Counted from the first letter of the stretch, positions 36,933 through 46,917 are shown. The stretch is 64,000 bases of DNA from Rhodoferax sp. BLA1 (GCF_013416775.1 NZ_SZVI01000004.1:1-64000); one strand, 5' to 3'. Made by a program: numbers and translations. The notes: generated by a model from the letters alone, not told the origin.

Positions 36933-39900
36933 ATGTCTTCTCCTGCCTCGGCGCAGGCTGCAGCACTGCCGCCTTCAGGCGCTGCTTATGCCGAGCTGTA
37001 TTGCCTGAGCAACTTCAGCTTCCAGCGCGGCGCCTCCCACCCCGAAGAACTGGTTGAACGTGCCCATGCGCTGGGTTATGCGGCGCTGGCGATCACCGAC
37101 GAGTGTTCGGTGGCCGGTGTGGTGCGGGCCCACCTTGAAGCCAAAAAGTGTGGACTCAAACTGCTGCCTGGTGCCGGTTTCACCGTGCCTTTGGGTGACT
37201 ACTCGCCTGGTCTGTCCTTCACCCTCATCGCCTTGCCGCGTGATCTGGGCGCCTGGGGTGATCTGTGTGAATTCATCACAAGCGCGCGGCGCAGCGCGCC
37301 CAAGGGCCAGTACCACGTGTGCTGGCCAGATCCGGCGTGGGCCAACTTGCGTGGTTGTGAAGTGATTCTGTGTCTGTCAGATGCTATGTCATTAGAAGCA
37401 TCCAGCGCTTTATGTATAAGGGCTAGAGGCCTGTTTGGCACACATCTCTGGCTCGGCGTGACGCAGCTCCTGCAGACCCGGGACCGGGTGCTGTTGCACA
37501 AACTCAGCCAGCTCTCTCGGCTCACGCGTGTGCCCCTGGTGGCGGTGGGTGAGGTGCTGATGCATGTGCGTTCACGCAAACCGTTGCAGGACGTGGTCAC
37601 CGCCGTGCGCCAGGGCCAGCCGCTGGCCGACTGTGGTTTGGCCTTGTTGCCCAACGCGGAGAACCATTTGCGTGCCCGTGAGCGGCTGCTGCAGCTTTAC
37701 CCGCCTGAACTGCTGGCCAATACCCTCAGCCTTGCCGCGCGCTGCACGTTCAGCCTGGACGAGCTGCGTTACCACTACCCGCTAGAGGCGGTGTTGCCGG
37801 GCCTGACCCCGGCGCAGACCCTGCGCCAATTCACTTGGGAAGGTGCCGCCCGGCGTTACCCGGCCGGTGTGCCCCCCGATGTGCAGCAGCAACTGGACCA
37901 CGAGCTGGCGCTGATCAGCGAGCTGCATTACGAGATGTATTTCTTGACGGTGCACGACATCGTCGCGTTTGCCCGGTCTCAGGGCATTTTGTGCCAAGGG
38001 CGTGGCTCGGCGGCCAATTCGGCCGTGTGTTATTGCCTGGGTGTGACCGAGGTGGACCCGGCGCGCAGCAGCCTCTTGTTTGAGCGTTTTATCAGCCGGG
38101 AACGGCACGAGCCGCCCGACATTGATGTGGACTTTGAACACCAGCGCCGCGAAGAGGTGATCCAGTACATCTACACCAAGTACGGGCGTGAGCGTGCCGC
38201 GCTGACAGCGGTGGTGAGCAGCTACCGGCCGCGCAGTGGTTTGCGGGATGTAGGGCGGGCACTGGGTATCGACGAAGCCTTGATCACCGCGCTGGCGCGG
38301 GAGCACCCCGGCATGTACTCACGCACCGTGTTGTCCGAGCGGCTGCAGGCGGCGTTGGACCGGTTGGGCCCGGACTTTGTCACACCGCCAGAGCAGCTGC
38401 TGGCGCTGTGGCTGGACCTGAGTGCGCAGATTCAGGGTTTTCCGCGGCACCTGAGCCAGCATCCGGGCGGTTTTGTGCTCACCCAGGGGCCTCTGACCCG
38501 GCTGGTGCCGGTAGAAAACGCGGCCATGCCGGATCGCTCGGTGGTCCAGTGGGACAAGGACGACCTGGACGCTATGGGGCTGCTGAAAGTGGATGTGCTG
38601 GCCCTGGGCATGCTCAGCGCCATCCGCCGTTGCCTTGAACTGGTCAGCACCCGGCGCGGTCAATCGTTTGCCATGCAGGACATCCCGGCGCATGATGACG
38701 CCACCTTTGGCATGATTTGCCGTGCCGATACCGTGGGCGTGTTCCAGATCGAGAGCCGCGCCCAGATGAGCATGCTGCCGCGACTCAAACCACGCTGCTT
38801 TTATGACTTGGTGGTGGAGGTGGCTATCGTGCGTCCGGGGCCGATCCAGGGCGGCATGGTGCACCCGTACCTGAAGGCCCGCGTTCACCCGGACCAGGTG
38901 GTCTACCCGAGCGAGGCGCTCAAGGCGGCCCTGGTGCGCACCCATGGGGTTCCGATTTTCCAGGAACAGGTGATGCAGATCGCCATGATTGCCGCCGACT
39001 TCACACCGGGTGAGGCTGACGATCTGCGTCGCTCCATGGCCGCCTGGAAACGCAAGGGGGGTGTCCACAAGTTCCATGATCGGCTGGTCAAGCAGATGGT
39101 GCACAACGGGTATGACGAAACCTTCGCGGAAAACATCTTCAAACAGATCGAAGGTTTTGGTGAATACGGCTTTCCAGAGAGCCATGCCGCCAGTTTTGCT
39201 CTGTTGGTGTGGGCCAGTTGCTGGCTCAAACAACATGAACCAGCTTGTTTTCTGGCGGCTTTGCTCAACAGCCAACCCATGGGGTTTTATGGCCCGTCCC
39301 AACTGGTGCAGGACGCCCAGCGCCATGGGGTGACGGTGTTGCCGGTGGATGTGTTGCACAGCCACTGGGCGTGTGTGCTGGCGCCTTCTGGCGCCGCGGA
39401 CTCGGTACCCGGTCCGCGCCAACAGCCTGCGGTGCGTCTGGGGCTGTGTCTGGTCAGCGGACTGAGTCAGCAGGCGGCCACCCGCATCACACAAGCCCGG
39501 TTCACCCAGCCTTTCACCAGCACCGAAGACCTGGCCCTGCGAGCCGGGCTCGATACAACCGAACTCAGCGCCCTGGCCAGCGCCGATGCCTTGGTCAGCC
39601 TGTCAGGCCACCGCCGCCAGCAGGTCTGGGAGAGCAGTGCTTTGCACCGTGCACCAGAGCTCTTGCGTGTGGCCCCAGTCCATGAAAGTCCGCTGCTGCT
39701 GCCCGCCGCGTCCGAAAGCGAGGAGGTGCGCTTTGACTATGCGGCAGTTGGGCTCACTTTACGCTCTCACCCCTTATCCCTTCTGCGTCATCAGCTATCA
39801 AATTTGAGGCTTTTGACGGCAAGTCAATTGCGTGTCTTGCCGCATGGCCGCCTGGTGCGGACCTGCGGCCTGGTCACCATGCGGCAAAGTCCCGGCACGG

Positions 39901-40142
39901 CGCACGGGGTCACCTTTGTCACACTGGAGGACGAAACCGGCACTGTCAACGTGATTGTCTGGAAGGCCTTAAAAGAGCGTCAGCGCAGTGAGTTGTTGCA
40001 TGCCCGCTTGCTGGTGGTGCACGGCACCTGGCAACGCGACGTGGACAGTGGCGGCCAAGTCTGCCATGTGGTGGCGGGCCATTTGCGCGACCTGACCCCG
40101 CTGCTGGGTGACTTGCCCACCAGCAGCCGGGATTTCCATTAA
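36933..40142 (+). CDS. dnaE2: error-prone DNA polymerase DnaE2 (ImuC)
   Basis: 1069 aa from ATG 36933 (an in-frame GTG lies at 36927). It is a C-family polymerase that performs SOS-induced translesion synthesis with ImuA and ImuB. An N-terminal PHP domain (YAELYCLSNFSFQRGASHPEE-type start) precedes the palm catalytic motif PDIDVDF (about residues 395-401). Then come RSGLRDVGRALG, DDLDAMGLLKVDVLALG and FTPGEADDLRRSMAAWKRKG, with an OB-fold region near the end (HGVTFVTLEDETGTVNVIVW). Repeat copy 6 lies within the PHP region (about residues 150-168). It has its own LexA box and is separated from imuAB by the sugar island. Confidence 0.95.
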   Translation: MSSPASAQAAALPPSGAAYAELYCLSNFSFQRGASHPEELVERAHALGYAALAITDECSVAGVVRAHLEAKKCGLKLLPGAGFTVPLGDYSPGLSFTLIALPRDLGAWGDLCEFITSARRSAPKGQYHVCWPDPAWANLRGCEVILCLSDAMSLEASSALCIRARGLFGTHLWLGVTQLLQTRDRVLLHKLSQLSRLTRVPLVAVGEVLMHVRSRKPLQDVVTAVRQGQPLADCGLALLPNAENHLRARERLLQLYPPELLANTLSLAARCTFSLDELRYHYPLEAVLPGLTPAQTLRQFTWEGAARRYPAGVPPDVQQQLDHELALISELHYEMYFLTVHDIVAFARSQGILCQGRGSAANSAVCYCLGVTEVDPARSSLLFERFISRERHEPPDIDVDFEHQRREEVIQYIYTKYGRERAALTAVVSSYRPRSGLRDVGRALGIDEALITALAREHPGMYSRTVLSERLQAALDRLGPDFVTPPEQLLALWLDLSAQIQGFPRHLSQHPGGFVLTQGPLTRLVPVENAAMPDRSVVQWDKDDLDAMGLLKVDVLALGMLSAIRRCLELVSTRRGQSFAMQDIPAHDDATFGMICRADTVGVFQIESRAQMSMLPRLKPRCFYDLVVEVAIVRPGPIQGGMVHPYLKARVHPDQVVYPSEALKAALVRTHGVPIFQEQVMQIAMIAADFTPGEADDLRRSMAAWKRKGGVHKFHDRLVKQMVHNGYDETFAENIFKQIEGFGEYGFPESHAASFALLVWASCWLKQHEPACFLAALLNSQPMGFYGPSQLVQDAQRHGVTVLPVDVLHSHWACVLAPSGAADSVPGPRQQPAVRLGLCLVSGLSQQAATRITQARFTQPFTSTEDLALRAGLDTTELSALASADALVSLSGHRRQQVWESSALHRAPELLRVAPVHESPLLLPAASESEEVRFDYAAVGLTLRSHPLSLLRHQLSNLRLLTASQLRVLPHGRLVRTCGLVTMRQSPGTAHGVTFVTLEDETGTVNVIVWKALKERQRSELLHARLLVVHGTWQRDVDSGGQVCHVVAGHLRDLTPLLGDLPTSSRDFH
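37381..37435 (+). repeat. dispersed palindromic repeat, copy 6, inside dnaE2
   Basis: Right half is well conserved: CTTTATGTATAAGGGCTA (37408-37425), identical over 18 bases to copy 3, then GAGGCCTGTTT. The left half is diverged. It is translated in frame as SSALCIRARGLFG, at a point where the protein length still matches the family. Confidence 0.65.
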
Positions 40143-40233
40143 AGCCGGGCATACTCGGTGAATGGGGCGCCTTACCCGACATATTGCTGGTAATCTGCAC
40201 CCTGTCACCCCAAAAGATCACGCCAGCATCAAG

Positions 40234-43065
40234 ATGCGCGCCTTCACCCTGACCCGCTACTTTCCCCTGTTGTCTTTTGGGCTGTTGTTGTTGGCAGGTG
40301 TCCTGCTGGGAACCCTGGTCCGGCAGCAGGAGCTGGCCCAGATGGAGCGCACGGCGATTGAGCGCAACATCAGTATGACCCAACTGCTGGGAAACTTTTT
40401 GCAGCAGGACATTCAAGGTTTGACACAGATATCGGCTGGCAAAACACCCCAGGCCCTGCAGGCGTTGCCTGAGGTGGCCGAGTTAAACACCAAACTCAGG
40501 GCTTGGCTGCGTAGCTCCGACATTGTCAAGGTCAAGATCTACAGCCTGGAGGGGCTGACACTTTTTTCGACCGAAGCGGCGCAGATTGGTGAGGACAAGA
40601 GTCGCCATGCCCGATTCCTCTCGGCACGTGCTGGCCAGGTGGCCAGCGATCTGGTCCACAGCGACCAGTTTGCGGGCCCCGAGGGGGTGCTGCTCAATGT
40701 GGATCTGATGTCGAGTTATGTGCCGGTTCAGCACAACGGGCAACTGGTTGCTGTTTTTGAGCAGTACCAGGATGTCACCCGACTGATTCAGCGCATCGAA
40801 CACACCCTGTGGCGGGTGGGTGGTTTGATTGCCGCTGTGTTTGTGTTGCTGTATGTGGTGCTGGTGGCGGTGGTGCAACGAGGTCAGCGCTCTCTGAACA
40901 TCCAGAAAACCTTGCTGGAAGAGGCCAACCGGGTGCTTGACCAGCGGGTGGCCGAGCGCACCCAGGCACTCACGGCCAGTGAAGCGCAGCTGCGTGAGAG
41001 TGAAGCCCGGTTTCGCAGCCTGACCGAAATGTCGTCCGACTTTTATTGGGAAAGCGACGCCCAGCACCGCTTCACCCAGCGGACCTTCAGTGCGCGCGAA
41101 GCCGCCGACCCGGTGTTTTGTCAAACCGTTTTCCTGGGTCGTTTGATCTGGGATGTACCCACCATCGTGCCCAGCACCAACGACTGGCAGGCCCATCGGG
41201 CGGTGCTGGATGCCCATCTGCCATTTCGTGACCTCGAGGTGGCACACCAGGGCGCGAACACAAGCCCCTTGTATGTCAGTGTCAGCGGTGACCCGGTGTT
41301 TGACGCCTTGGGCATGTTCATCGGTTACCTCGGTGTGGGCACTGACATCACACAACGCAAACAAGCCGACACCGAGTTGCGCATCGCCGCCACCGCCTTT
41401 GAGTCACAGCAAAGTACCTTGGTGGCCGATGTCCATGGGATTGTCCAGCGTGTCAATCAGGCGCTGACCGAGTCCACCGGTTACAGCGCGCAGGAGATCG
41501 TGGGGCGGCCCGCAGCTATCTTGCGCTCAGACCGATTGGGCGCCGATTTCTACGCCGCCCAGTGGGCCAGCGTCGAGCAGACAGGGAAGTGGCAGGGTGA
41601 AGTCTGGACCACCCGCAAAAACGGTGAGGTGTTTCCGCAGTGGTTGTCGATTTCTTCGGTCAAAGATGCGCAGGGGCTGGTGACCCACTACATCGGCAAT
41701 TACATTGACATTTCGGCGCAAAAGCATGCAGAGGAGGAGGTCAGGAAACTGGCGTTTTTTGACCCGCTAACGGGCCTGCCCAACCGCACCTTGTTGCGCG
41801 ACCGTTTGCAGCAAACTGCCGCTGCCAGCGCACGCTCGGGTAGCTGCTGCGCGGTGCTGTATCTGGATCTGGACAACTTCAAGACCCTCAATGACACCCA
41901 AGGGCACGCCAGTGGCGACCAGTTGTTGCAGTGGGTGGCGGCCCGGTTGGTGGACAACCTGCGCCAGTGTGACACCGTGGCACGTATTGGGGGCGATGAG
42001 TTTGTGGTGTTGTTGCCGCAGCTCGAGGCTCGCAACCAGGAGCTGGCGGCTGTTGATGTGGAGCTGGTGTGCCAGAAGTTGCTCCAGGCGCTGGCCCAGC
42101 CCTATGTGTTCGCCCACACCGACTTCTACAGCACGGCCAGCATGGGCGTCACGTTTTTGGGCGGGCAAGAGACATCGGTGGATGATGTGCTCAAACAAGC
42201 CGACATGGCGATGTACCAGGCCAAAAGCCTCGGGGGCAACACCTTCGCCTTTTTTGACCCGGTCATGGAATCGGTGGCGCTGTCCCATGCCCGGCTGGAG
42301 CTTGATCTGCGCCAGGCGATCCAGGCTGGACAACTGGAACTGTATTACCAGCCCCAGGTGTCGGGCAGCAGTGGGCGCATTGTGGGGGCAGAGGCTTTGT
42401 TGCGCTGGCACCATCCAGAGCGCGGTTTGGTGCCCCCTGGGGACTTTGTTCCCCACGCTGAGCGCACCGGCCTGATCCTGCCGCTGGGTCAGTGGGTGCT
42501 GGAGCAGGCTTGTGTGCAGCTGGCGGCCTGGGCTCATCAGCCCGAGATGAAGGACTTGGTGTTGGCGGTGAATGTCAGCGCCCAGCAGTTCAAGGCGCCC
42601 GACTTTGCGGCTCAGGTTTTGGCCACACTGGCGCGTACCGGTGCCCAAGCCAAGCTGCTCAAGCTGGAGCTGACTGAGAGCATTTTTGCCGGCAACATTG
42701 ATGAGATTGTGGGCATGATGAATAAGCTCAAGGGCCAGGGTGTCGGCTTTTCGCTGGATGACTTTGGCACCGGTTATTCGTCCTTGGCATACCTGAGCCG
42801 TTTGCCGCTGGACCAGTTAAAAATCGACCGATCCTTTGTCGCCAACATCGAGTCAGATAACAACAACGTGGCCATCTGCGCTGCCACCATCGGTCTGGCA
42901 CACAGCCTCAAACTCAAAGTGGTGGCCGAGGGTGTGGAAAACGAGGCCCAGCGTTACTTTTTAAGCACGGTGCACCGCTGTGATTTATTGCAGGGTTACC
43001 TGTTCAGTCGCCCCCTGCCTTTGCCCGACTTTGTGGATTTGCTGGCCTCTTGGCGGCCAGCTTAA
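40234..43065 (+). CDS. membrane sensor with PAS, GGDEF and EAL domains (c-di-GMP turnover)
   Basis: 943 aa from ATG 40234 (the frame opens earlier, at 40162). Transmembrane segments near residues 7-25 and 190-210 flank a periplasmic sensor region. A coiled segment with ERTQALTASEAQLRESEAR leads into two PAS domains (about 250-375 and 385-510). The GGDEF motif (IGGDEF, about residues 584-589) and the EAL motif (GAEALLRW, about 718-725) are both intact. So are LTESIF, DDFGTGYSS (about 841-849) and VVAEGVENEAQ. It could make and degrade cyclic di-GMP; which activity dominates cannot be judged. It runs tail-to-tail with the next gene. Confidence 0.93.
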   Translation: MRAFTLTRYFPLLSFGLLLLAGVLLGTLVRQQELAQMERTAIERNISMTQLLGNFLQQDIQGLTQISAGKTPQALQALPEVAELNTKLRAWLRSSDIVKVKIYSLEGLTLFSTEAAQIGEDKSRHARFLSARAGQVASDLVHSDQFAGPEGVLLNVDLMSSYVPVQHNGQLVAVFEQYQDVTRLIQRIEHTLWRVGGLIAAVFVLLYVVLVAVVQRGQRSLNIQKTLLEEANRVLDQRVAERTQALTASEAQLRESEARFRSLTEMSSDFYWESDAQHRFTQRTFSAREAADPVFCQTVFLGRLIWDVPTIVPSTNDWQAHRAVLDAHLPFRDLEVAHQGANTSPLYVSVSGDPVFDALGMFIGYLGVGTDITQRKQADTELRIAATAFESQQSTLVADVHGIVQRVNQALTESTGYSAQEIVGRPAAILRSDRLGADFYAAQWASVEQTGKWQGEVWTTRKNGEVFPQWLSISSVKDAQGLVTHYIGNYIDISAQKHAEEEVRKLAFFDPLTGLPNRTLLRDRLQQTAAASARSGSCCAVLYLDLDNFKTLNDTQGHASGDQLLQWVAARLVDNLRQCDTVARIGGDEFVVLLPQLEARNQELAAVDVELVCQKLLQALAQPYVFAHTDFYSTASMGVTFLGGQETSVDDVLKQADMAMYQAKSLGGNTFAFFDPVMESVALSHARLELDLRQAIQAGQLELYYQPQVSGSSGRIVGAEALLRWHHPERGLVPPGDFVPHAERTGLILPLGQWVLEQACVQLAAWAHQPEMKDLVLAVNVSAQQFKAPDFAAQVLATLARTGAQAKLLKLELTESIFAGNIDEIVGMMNKLKGQGVGFSLDDFGTGYSSLAYLSRLPLDQLKIDRSFVANIESDNNNVAICAATIGLAHSLKLKVVAEGVENEAQRYFLSTVHRCDLLQGYLFSRPLPLPDFVDLLASWRPA

Positions 43066-43652
43066 TCGGCCTGGAACTGGGTGGCGTTCTTGCCTTTGAA
43101 CGGCGCGTAAAACGCCTTGATGCTGCGCATGTCGGCTTCCAGATCACCCGTTGGGTAAAACAGGGGGCCCAGGCCGCTGACCTTGCGGCTGTAATCCATG
43201 TAGGCCATCACGATCGGCACCTGGGCGCTTTGGGCGATGTGGTAGAAGCCGGTTTTCCAATAACGCGTTTTGCTGCGTGTGCCTTCTGGGGGCACGATCA
43301 GCTGTAGCGCACCACTTGCCTTGCAAATGGCGTTGGCTGATGCTGCGACGAGGTTGTTGGCTTTGGAGCGGTCCACCGAAATGCCGCCCAGCCAGCGCAT
43401 CACACCCCCAAAAGGAAAACGGAAGATGCTGGCCTTGCCCATCCAGTGCACATTGAGCCGCAGGACAAACGCCACCATCAAGGTGTAGGGCAGGTCCCAG
43501 TTGCTGGTGTGTGGCGCTGCAATGAACACACTGCGCTGCGCCTCTGCTGGCAAGTTGCCCAACACCCGCCAACCTGCCAGCTTGAGGTAAGCCAGTGACA
43601 ACCAGCGACACAGCGCATTAACCACCGGTGTGGTGAAGATGGTGCGCTGCAT
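43062..43652 (-). CDS. 1-acylglycerol-3-phosphate acyltransferase family protein
   Basis: 196 aa, PlsC superfamily. The acyltransferase motif HX4D appears as HTSNWD (about residues 47-52), followed by the glycerol-phosphate-binding-like VPPEGTRSK (about 119-127). It is short for PlsC, and resembles the single-domain acyltransferases of unknown acceptor found across proteobacteria. Its stop codon overlaps the stop of the convergent GGDEF-EAL gene (43062-43065). Confidence 0.82.
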   Translation of the reverse strand: MQRTIFTTPVVNALCRWLSLAYLKLAGWRVLGNLPAEAQRSVFIAAPHTSNWDLPYTLMVAFVLRLNVHWMGKASIFRFPFGGVMRWLGGISVDRSKANNLVAASANAICKASGALQLIVPPEGTRSKTRYWKTGFYHIAQSAQVPIVMAYMDYSRKVSGLGPLFYPTGDLEADMRSIKAFYAPFKGKNATQFQAD

Positions 43653-43681
43653 GCGGGTTGGTCTGGGCTCAGGGACCGTTT

Positions 43682-44863
43682 TTACAGACCGGCCGCGTCG
43701 CGCAGCACGGCGGCTTTGTCGGTACGCTCCCAGGTGAACTCGGGTTCCTCGCGGCCAAAGTGGCCGTAGGCAGCGGTTTTTTCGTAGATCGGACGCAGCA
43801 GGTCAAGCATCTGGATGATGCCCTTGGGGCGCAGGTCAAAGTGCAGACCCACCAGTGCGGCAATCTGTTCGTCCGGGATCACGCCGGTGCCTTCGGTGTA
43901 GATGGTCACGTTCATGGGTTTTGCCACGCCAATGGCGTAGGCCACCTGCACCTGGCACTGACGGGCCAGACCGGCTGCCACCACGTTTTTGGCGACGTAA
44001 CGGGCAGCGTAGGCGGCTGAGCGATCCACCTTGCTCGGGTCTTTGCCGCTGAAGGCGCCGCCACCGTGCGGGCAAGCGCCACCGTAAGTGTCCACAATGA
44101 TCTTGCGACCGGTCAGACCACAGTCACCTTGCGGGCCACCGATAACAAAACGGCCGGTCGGGTTAATAAGGTATTTTGTGTCTTCGGTCAGCCATTCTTT
44201 GGGTAACACTGGCTTGATGATCTCTTCACGCACCGCCTCATAGAAGGCATCGGTCATCTTGTGGCCCAGGCTGTACTCCGGGGCGTGTTGGCTGGACAGC
44301 ACCACGGTGTCGATGCTGTGGGGTTTGCCGTCCACATAACGCATGGTGACCTGGCTCTTGGCGTCCGGGCGCAAAAAGGGCAGGCGGCCGTCTTTGCGCA
44401 ACTGCGCCTGGCGCTCCACCAGGCGGTGGGCGTAATAGATGGGCGCGGGCATGAGCTCAGGCGTTTCGTTGCATGCGTAACCAAACATCAGGCCCTGGTC
44501 ACCCGCACCGGTGTTCAGATGGTCGTCACTGGCGTGGTCCACCCCCTGGGCGATGTCATTGCTTTGTTTGTCGTAGGCCACCAGCACCGCGCAACCCTTG
44601 TAGTCGATGCCGTACTCGGTGTTGTCGTAGCCAATGCGTTTGATGGTGTCGCGCGCGACCTGGATGTAATCGACATGGGCGTTGGTGGTGATTTCACCGG
44701 CCAGCACCACCAGACCGGTGTTGGTCAGGGTTTCGGCTGCCACGCGGCTGCGCGGGTCTTGGGTGAAGATGGCATCCAGGATCGCGTCGGAAATCTGATC
44801 CGCCACCTTGTCGGGATGGCCTTCAGAGACGGATTCGGAGGTGAAGAGAAAGTCGTTTGCCAT
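43682..44863 (-). CDS. metK: S-adenosylmethionine synthetase
   Basis: 393 aa; makes S-adenosylmethionine from methionine and ATP. Signatures: [25 protein letters not shown] N-terminus, [12 protein letters not shown], and the glycine-rich loop [19 protein letters not shown] 44863 is chosen, with AGGAGC just upstream; the open frame extends to 45043 but the extra residues are not part of the family. It is divergent from the lipid A acyltransferase pair. I found no SAM riboswitch in the 194-bp leader. Confidence 0.97.
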   Translation of the reverse strand: MANDFLFTSESVSEGHPDKVADQISDAILDAIFTQDPRSRVAAETLTNTGLVVLAGEITTNAHVDYIQVARDTIKRIGYDNTEYGIDYKGCAVLVAYDKQSNDIAQGVDHASDDHLNTGAGDQGLMFGYACNETPELMPAPIYYAHRLVERQAQLRKDGRLPFLRPDAKSQVTMRYVDGKPHSIDTVVLSSQHAPEYSLGHKMTDAFYEAVREEIIKPVLPKEWLTEDTKYLINPTGRFVIGGPQGDCGLTGRKIIVDTYGGACPHGGGAFSGKDPSKVDRSAAYAARYVAKNVVAAGLARQCQVQVAYAIGVAKPMNVTIYTEGTGVIPDEQIAALVGLHFDLRPKGIIQMLDLLRPIYEKTAAYGHFGREEPEFTWERTDKAAVLRDAAGL

Positions 44864-44947
44864 GAAAAAAGCTCCTAAGTAAAAGTTAACAACCTTTTTG
44901 CGTTGCTTTTGGCTTGGGGAGCTTTCGGCGAACGCTTTAGCAGATAT

Positions 44948-44961
44948 GTCAACGAGTTGAC
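44948..44961. promoter_or_regulatory. 14-bp palindrome between metK and the acyltransferase genes
   Basis: GTCAAC-GA-GTTGAC, a perfect inverted repeat in the divergent promoter region containing TTGACA-like -35 sequences. It may be an operator; no regulator is suggested by the sequence. Confidence 0.3.
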
Positions 44962-45057
44962 AAGGCACAATGGCGACCCGTGTGGGGCGGCTGCTTGTGT
45001 GTGTCGCCCTGCAAGTAGTTCCGTAACTCAGCGACAGTGTCAAGTTTAGCTCACACC

Positions 45058-45897
45058 ATGACCATTTTTTTCAAATTGCTGTCCAGACTGCCTCTGAGCT
45101 GGCTGCATGCGCTGGGCTGGTTGCTCGGTTGGCTGGTGTTTGCTGCATCAGGGATCTATCGGCGCCGCTTTGTGGCCAGTGCAGACCAGGCCGGCATGGC
45201 CAGGTCGGACTGGTTGGCAGCGGTGGGTGAAAGTGGCAAGTTGGTGGCCGAGTTGCCGCGTTTGTGGCTGGGGCGCCCGGTTCCGGTGCTGTGGGATGGT
45301 GAACAGCATGTGGAGGCTGCGCTGGCCCGGGGCTCTGGCGTGGTTTTTTTGACGCCGCATCTGGGCTGCTTCGAAATCACCGCTCAAGCCTATGCGCAGC
45401 GGTATGGACAGATCGCCAAGCCGATGACGGTGTTGTTTCGCCCGCCGCGTCAGGCCTGGCTGCGGGCGATGGTGATGGCCTCGCGTCAGCGCCCGGGGCT
45501 GCTGACTGCACCCACCACCCTGTCGGGTGTCAAGCAACTGATCAAGGCGCTGAAAAAAGGTGAAGCGGTCGGCCTGCTGCCCGACCAGGTGCCCCCACTT
45601 GGCATGGGGGTGATGGCACCGTTTTTTGGACGTGACGCGTACACCATGACCTTGTCGGTGCGGCTGGTGCAACAGACTGGCGCCACGGTGTTGCTGGCCT
45701 GGGGTGAGCGGTTGCCATGGGGGCGTGGCTTTCGGGTGCATGTTGAGCCCTTGGACGCCCCTTTGCCGCCTGACCTAACACAGGCCGCTACCGTTGTGAA
45801 TCAGGCTATGCAGGGGCTGATTGCGCAGTGCCCTGCCCAATATCTGTGGGGCTACGCGCGCTACAAACAACCGCGTGAAACGGCCCATACCTCATGA
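45058..45897 (+). CDS. lipid A biosynthesis lauroyl acyltransferase family protein, first copy
   Basis: 279 aa from ATG 45058, LpxL/HtrB/LpxM family. Inner-membrane enzyme that adds secondary acyl chains to lipid A using acyl-ACP. An N-terminal membrane anchor (about residues 12-32) precedes the catalytic HX4(D/E) motif, here HLGCFE (about 100-105). [20 protein letters not shown] follows. The second paralogue begins 100 bp downstream, so the pair probably supplies two distinct acylations. Confidence 0.88.
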   Translation: MTIFFKLLSRLPLSWLHALGWLLGWLVFAASGIYRRRFVASADQAGMARSDWLAAVGESGKLVAELPRLWLGRPVPVLWDGEQHVEAALARGSGVVFLTPHLGCFEITAQAYAQRYGQIAKPMTVLFRPPRQAWLRAMVMASRQRPGLLTAPTTLSGVKQLIKALKKGEAVGLLPDQVPPLGMGVMAPFFGRDAYTMTLSVRLVQQTGATVLLAWGERLPWGRGFRVHVEPLDAPLPPDLTQAATVVNQAMQGLIAQCPAQYLWGYARYKQPRETAHTS

Positions 45898-45997
45898 AAA
45901 GATTCTGTGTGTTGTCGATCTGTTGTCGCGGCCCGTCGCGTTCCTGTGTTGGATTGGCTCAGGTGTTGACACGACGCCCCTGGCGGGAGTCGGCCCC

Positions 45998-46867
45998 ATG
46001 CTGAGCCGTCTGAGTTTGCTCATGATGCGCGCCCTGTCTCCTTTGCCGCTGGCCTGGGTGCGCGCGCTCGGGGTGGTGTTGGGTGTTTTGTTGTATCTGT
46101 TTGTGGTACCGCGCCGACGGATCGTCAGAACCAATTTGCGCCTGTGTTTTCCCCAACTGAGCGATGCAGAGTGCCGCCAGCGTACACGGCGGATGTTTGT
46201 CTATTTTGCGCAGGCTTGGCTGGACCGCAGCTGGCTCTGGCATGGTGCGCCGCAGCGGGTGCGTGAGCGTTTGAAGCTCACGGGTGATGTACAAGCCTTG
46301 GCTGGCAACGAGCCGGTGGTGATTTTTGCGCCGCATTTTGTCGGGCTGGATGCGGGCTGGAGTGCGCTGACCCAGCAGTTGCCGCGCCACTTCACCACAA
46401 TTTATACCGACCAGACCAACAAACTGATGGACGCCTGGATTCTGGCCGGTCGCCAGCGGTTTGGCCGCAGCCACCTGTTTGGGCGCGCCGATGGTGTCAA
46501 GAGCATTGTGGCGGCGCTGCGTGCGGGTGACCCGCTGTACCTGCTGCCCGACATGAACTTTGGCCTCAATGAGTCGGTGTTTGTCCCGTTTTACGGGGTG
46601 AGTGCGGCCACGGTGCCGAGCCTGTCACGTTTTGCCAAACTCGGGCGCGCCAAGGTGGTGCCGGTGATCACGCGGCTGACCCGCACGGGCTATAGCGTGG
46701 AGGTGTTGCCGGCCTGGTCAGACTTCCCCAGTGATGACGCCACCGCCGACACGGCACGTATGAACGCAGAGCTGCAAACCTACATCAACACCATGCCCGA
46801 GCAGTACTACTGGGTGCACAAACGCTTCAAGGATCGACCGCCGGGCGAGGTTGACTTTTATCAATAA
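45998..46867 (+). CDS. lipid A biosynthesis lauroyl acyltransferase family protein, second copy
   Basis: 289 aa from ATG 45998 (GGGAG at 45985-45989); the frame is open upstream to 45821, overlapping the previous gene, but that part is not family sequence. An N-terminal hydrophobic segment precedes RRRIVRTNLRLCFPQLSD, the catalytic HFVGLD (HX4D), and LYLLPDMNFGLNESVFVPFYG. The C-terminal YWVHKRFKDRPPGE is typical of LpxL. The stop codon touches a repeat copy. Confidence 0.92.
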   Translation: MLSRLSLLMMRALSPLPLAWVRALGVVLGVLLYLFVVPRRRIVRTNLRLCFPQLSDAECRQRTRRMFVYFAQAWLDRSWLWHGAPQRVRERLKLTGDVQALAGNEPVVIFAPHFVGLDAGWSALTQQLPRHFTTIYTDQTNKLMDAWILAGRQRFGRSHLFGRADGVKSIVAALRAGDPLYLLPDMNFGLNESVFVPFYGVSAATVPSLSRFAKLGRAKVVPVITRLTRTGYSVEVLPAWSDFPSDDATADTARMNAELQTYINTMPEQYYWVHKRFKDRPPGEVDFYQ

Positions 46868-46913
46868 ATTGGCCTCTAGCCCTTATGATCAAAGGGCTAG
46901 CAGCTATTGATTT
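46866..46913 (-). repeat. dispersed palindromic repeat, copy 7
   Basis: Minus orientation, well conserved: AAATTGGCCTCTAGCCCTT, a short spacer, AAAGGGCTAGCAGCTATTGATTT. It fills the gap between the convergent acyltransferase and engB genes and may serve as a terminator for both. Confidence 0.85.
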
Positions 46914-46917
46914 GATA

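Noticed and set aside
39768..39813. Minus-orientation repeat copy near the dnaE2 3' end
   Set aside because: The reverse strand contains AAATTTGATAGCTGAT and ATAAGGGG, suggestive of a decayed copy, but the inner hairpin is lost and the protein aligns with the family without a gap.
44864..45057. SAM-responsive riboswitch upstream of metK
   Set aside because: No SAM-I, SAM-II or SAH-type consensus was recognised in the minus-strand leader.
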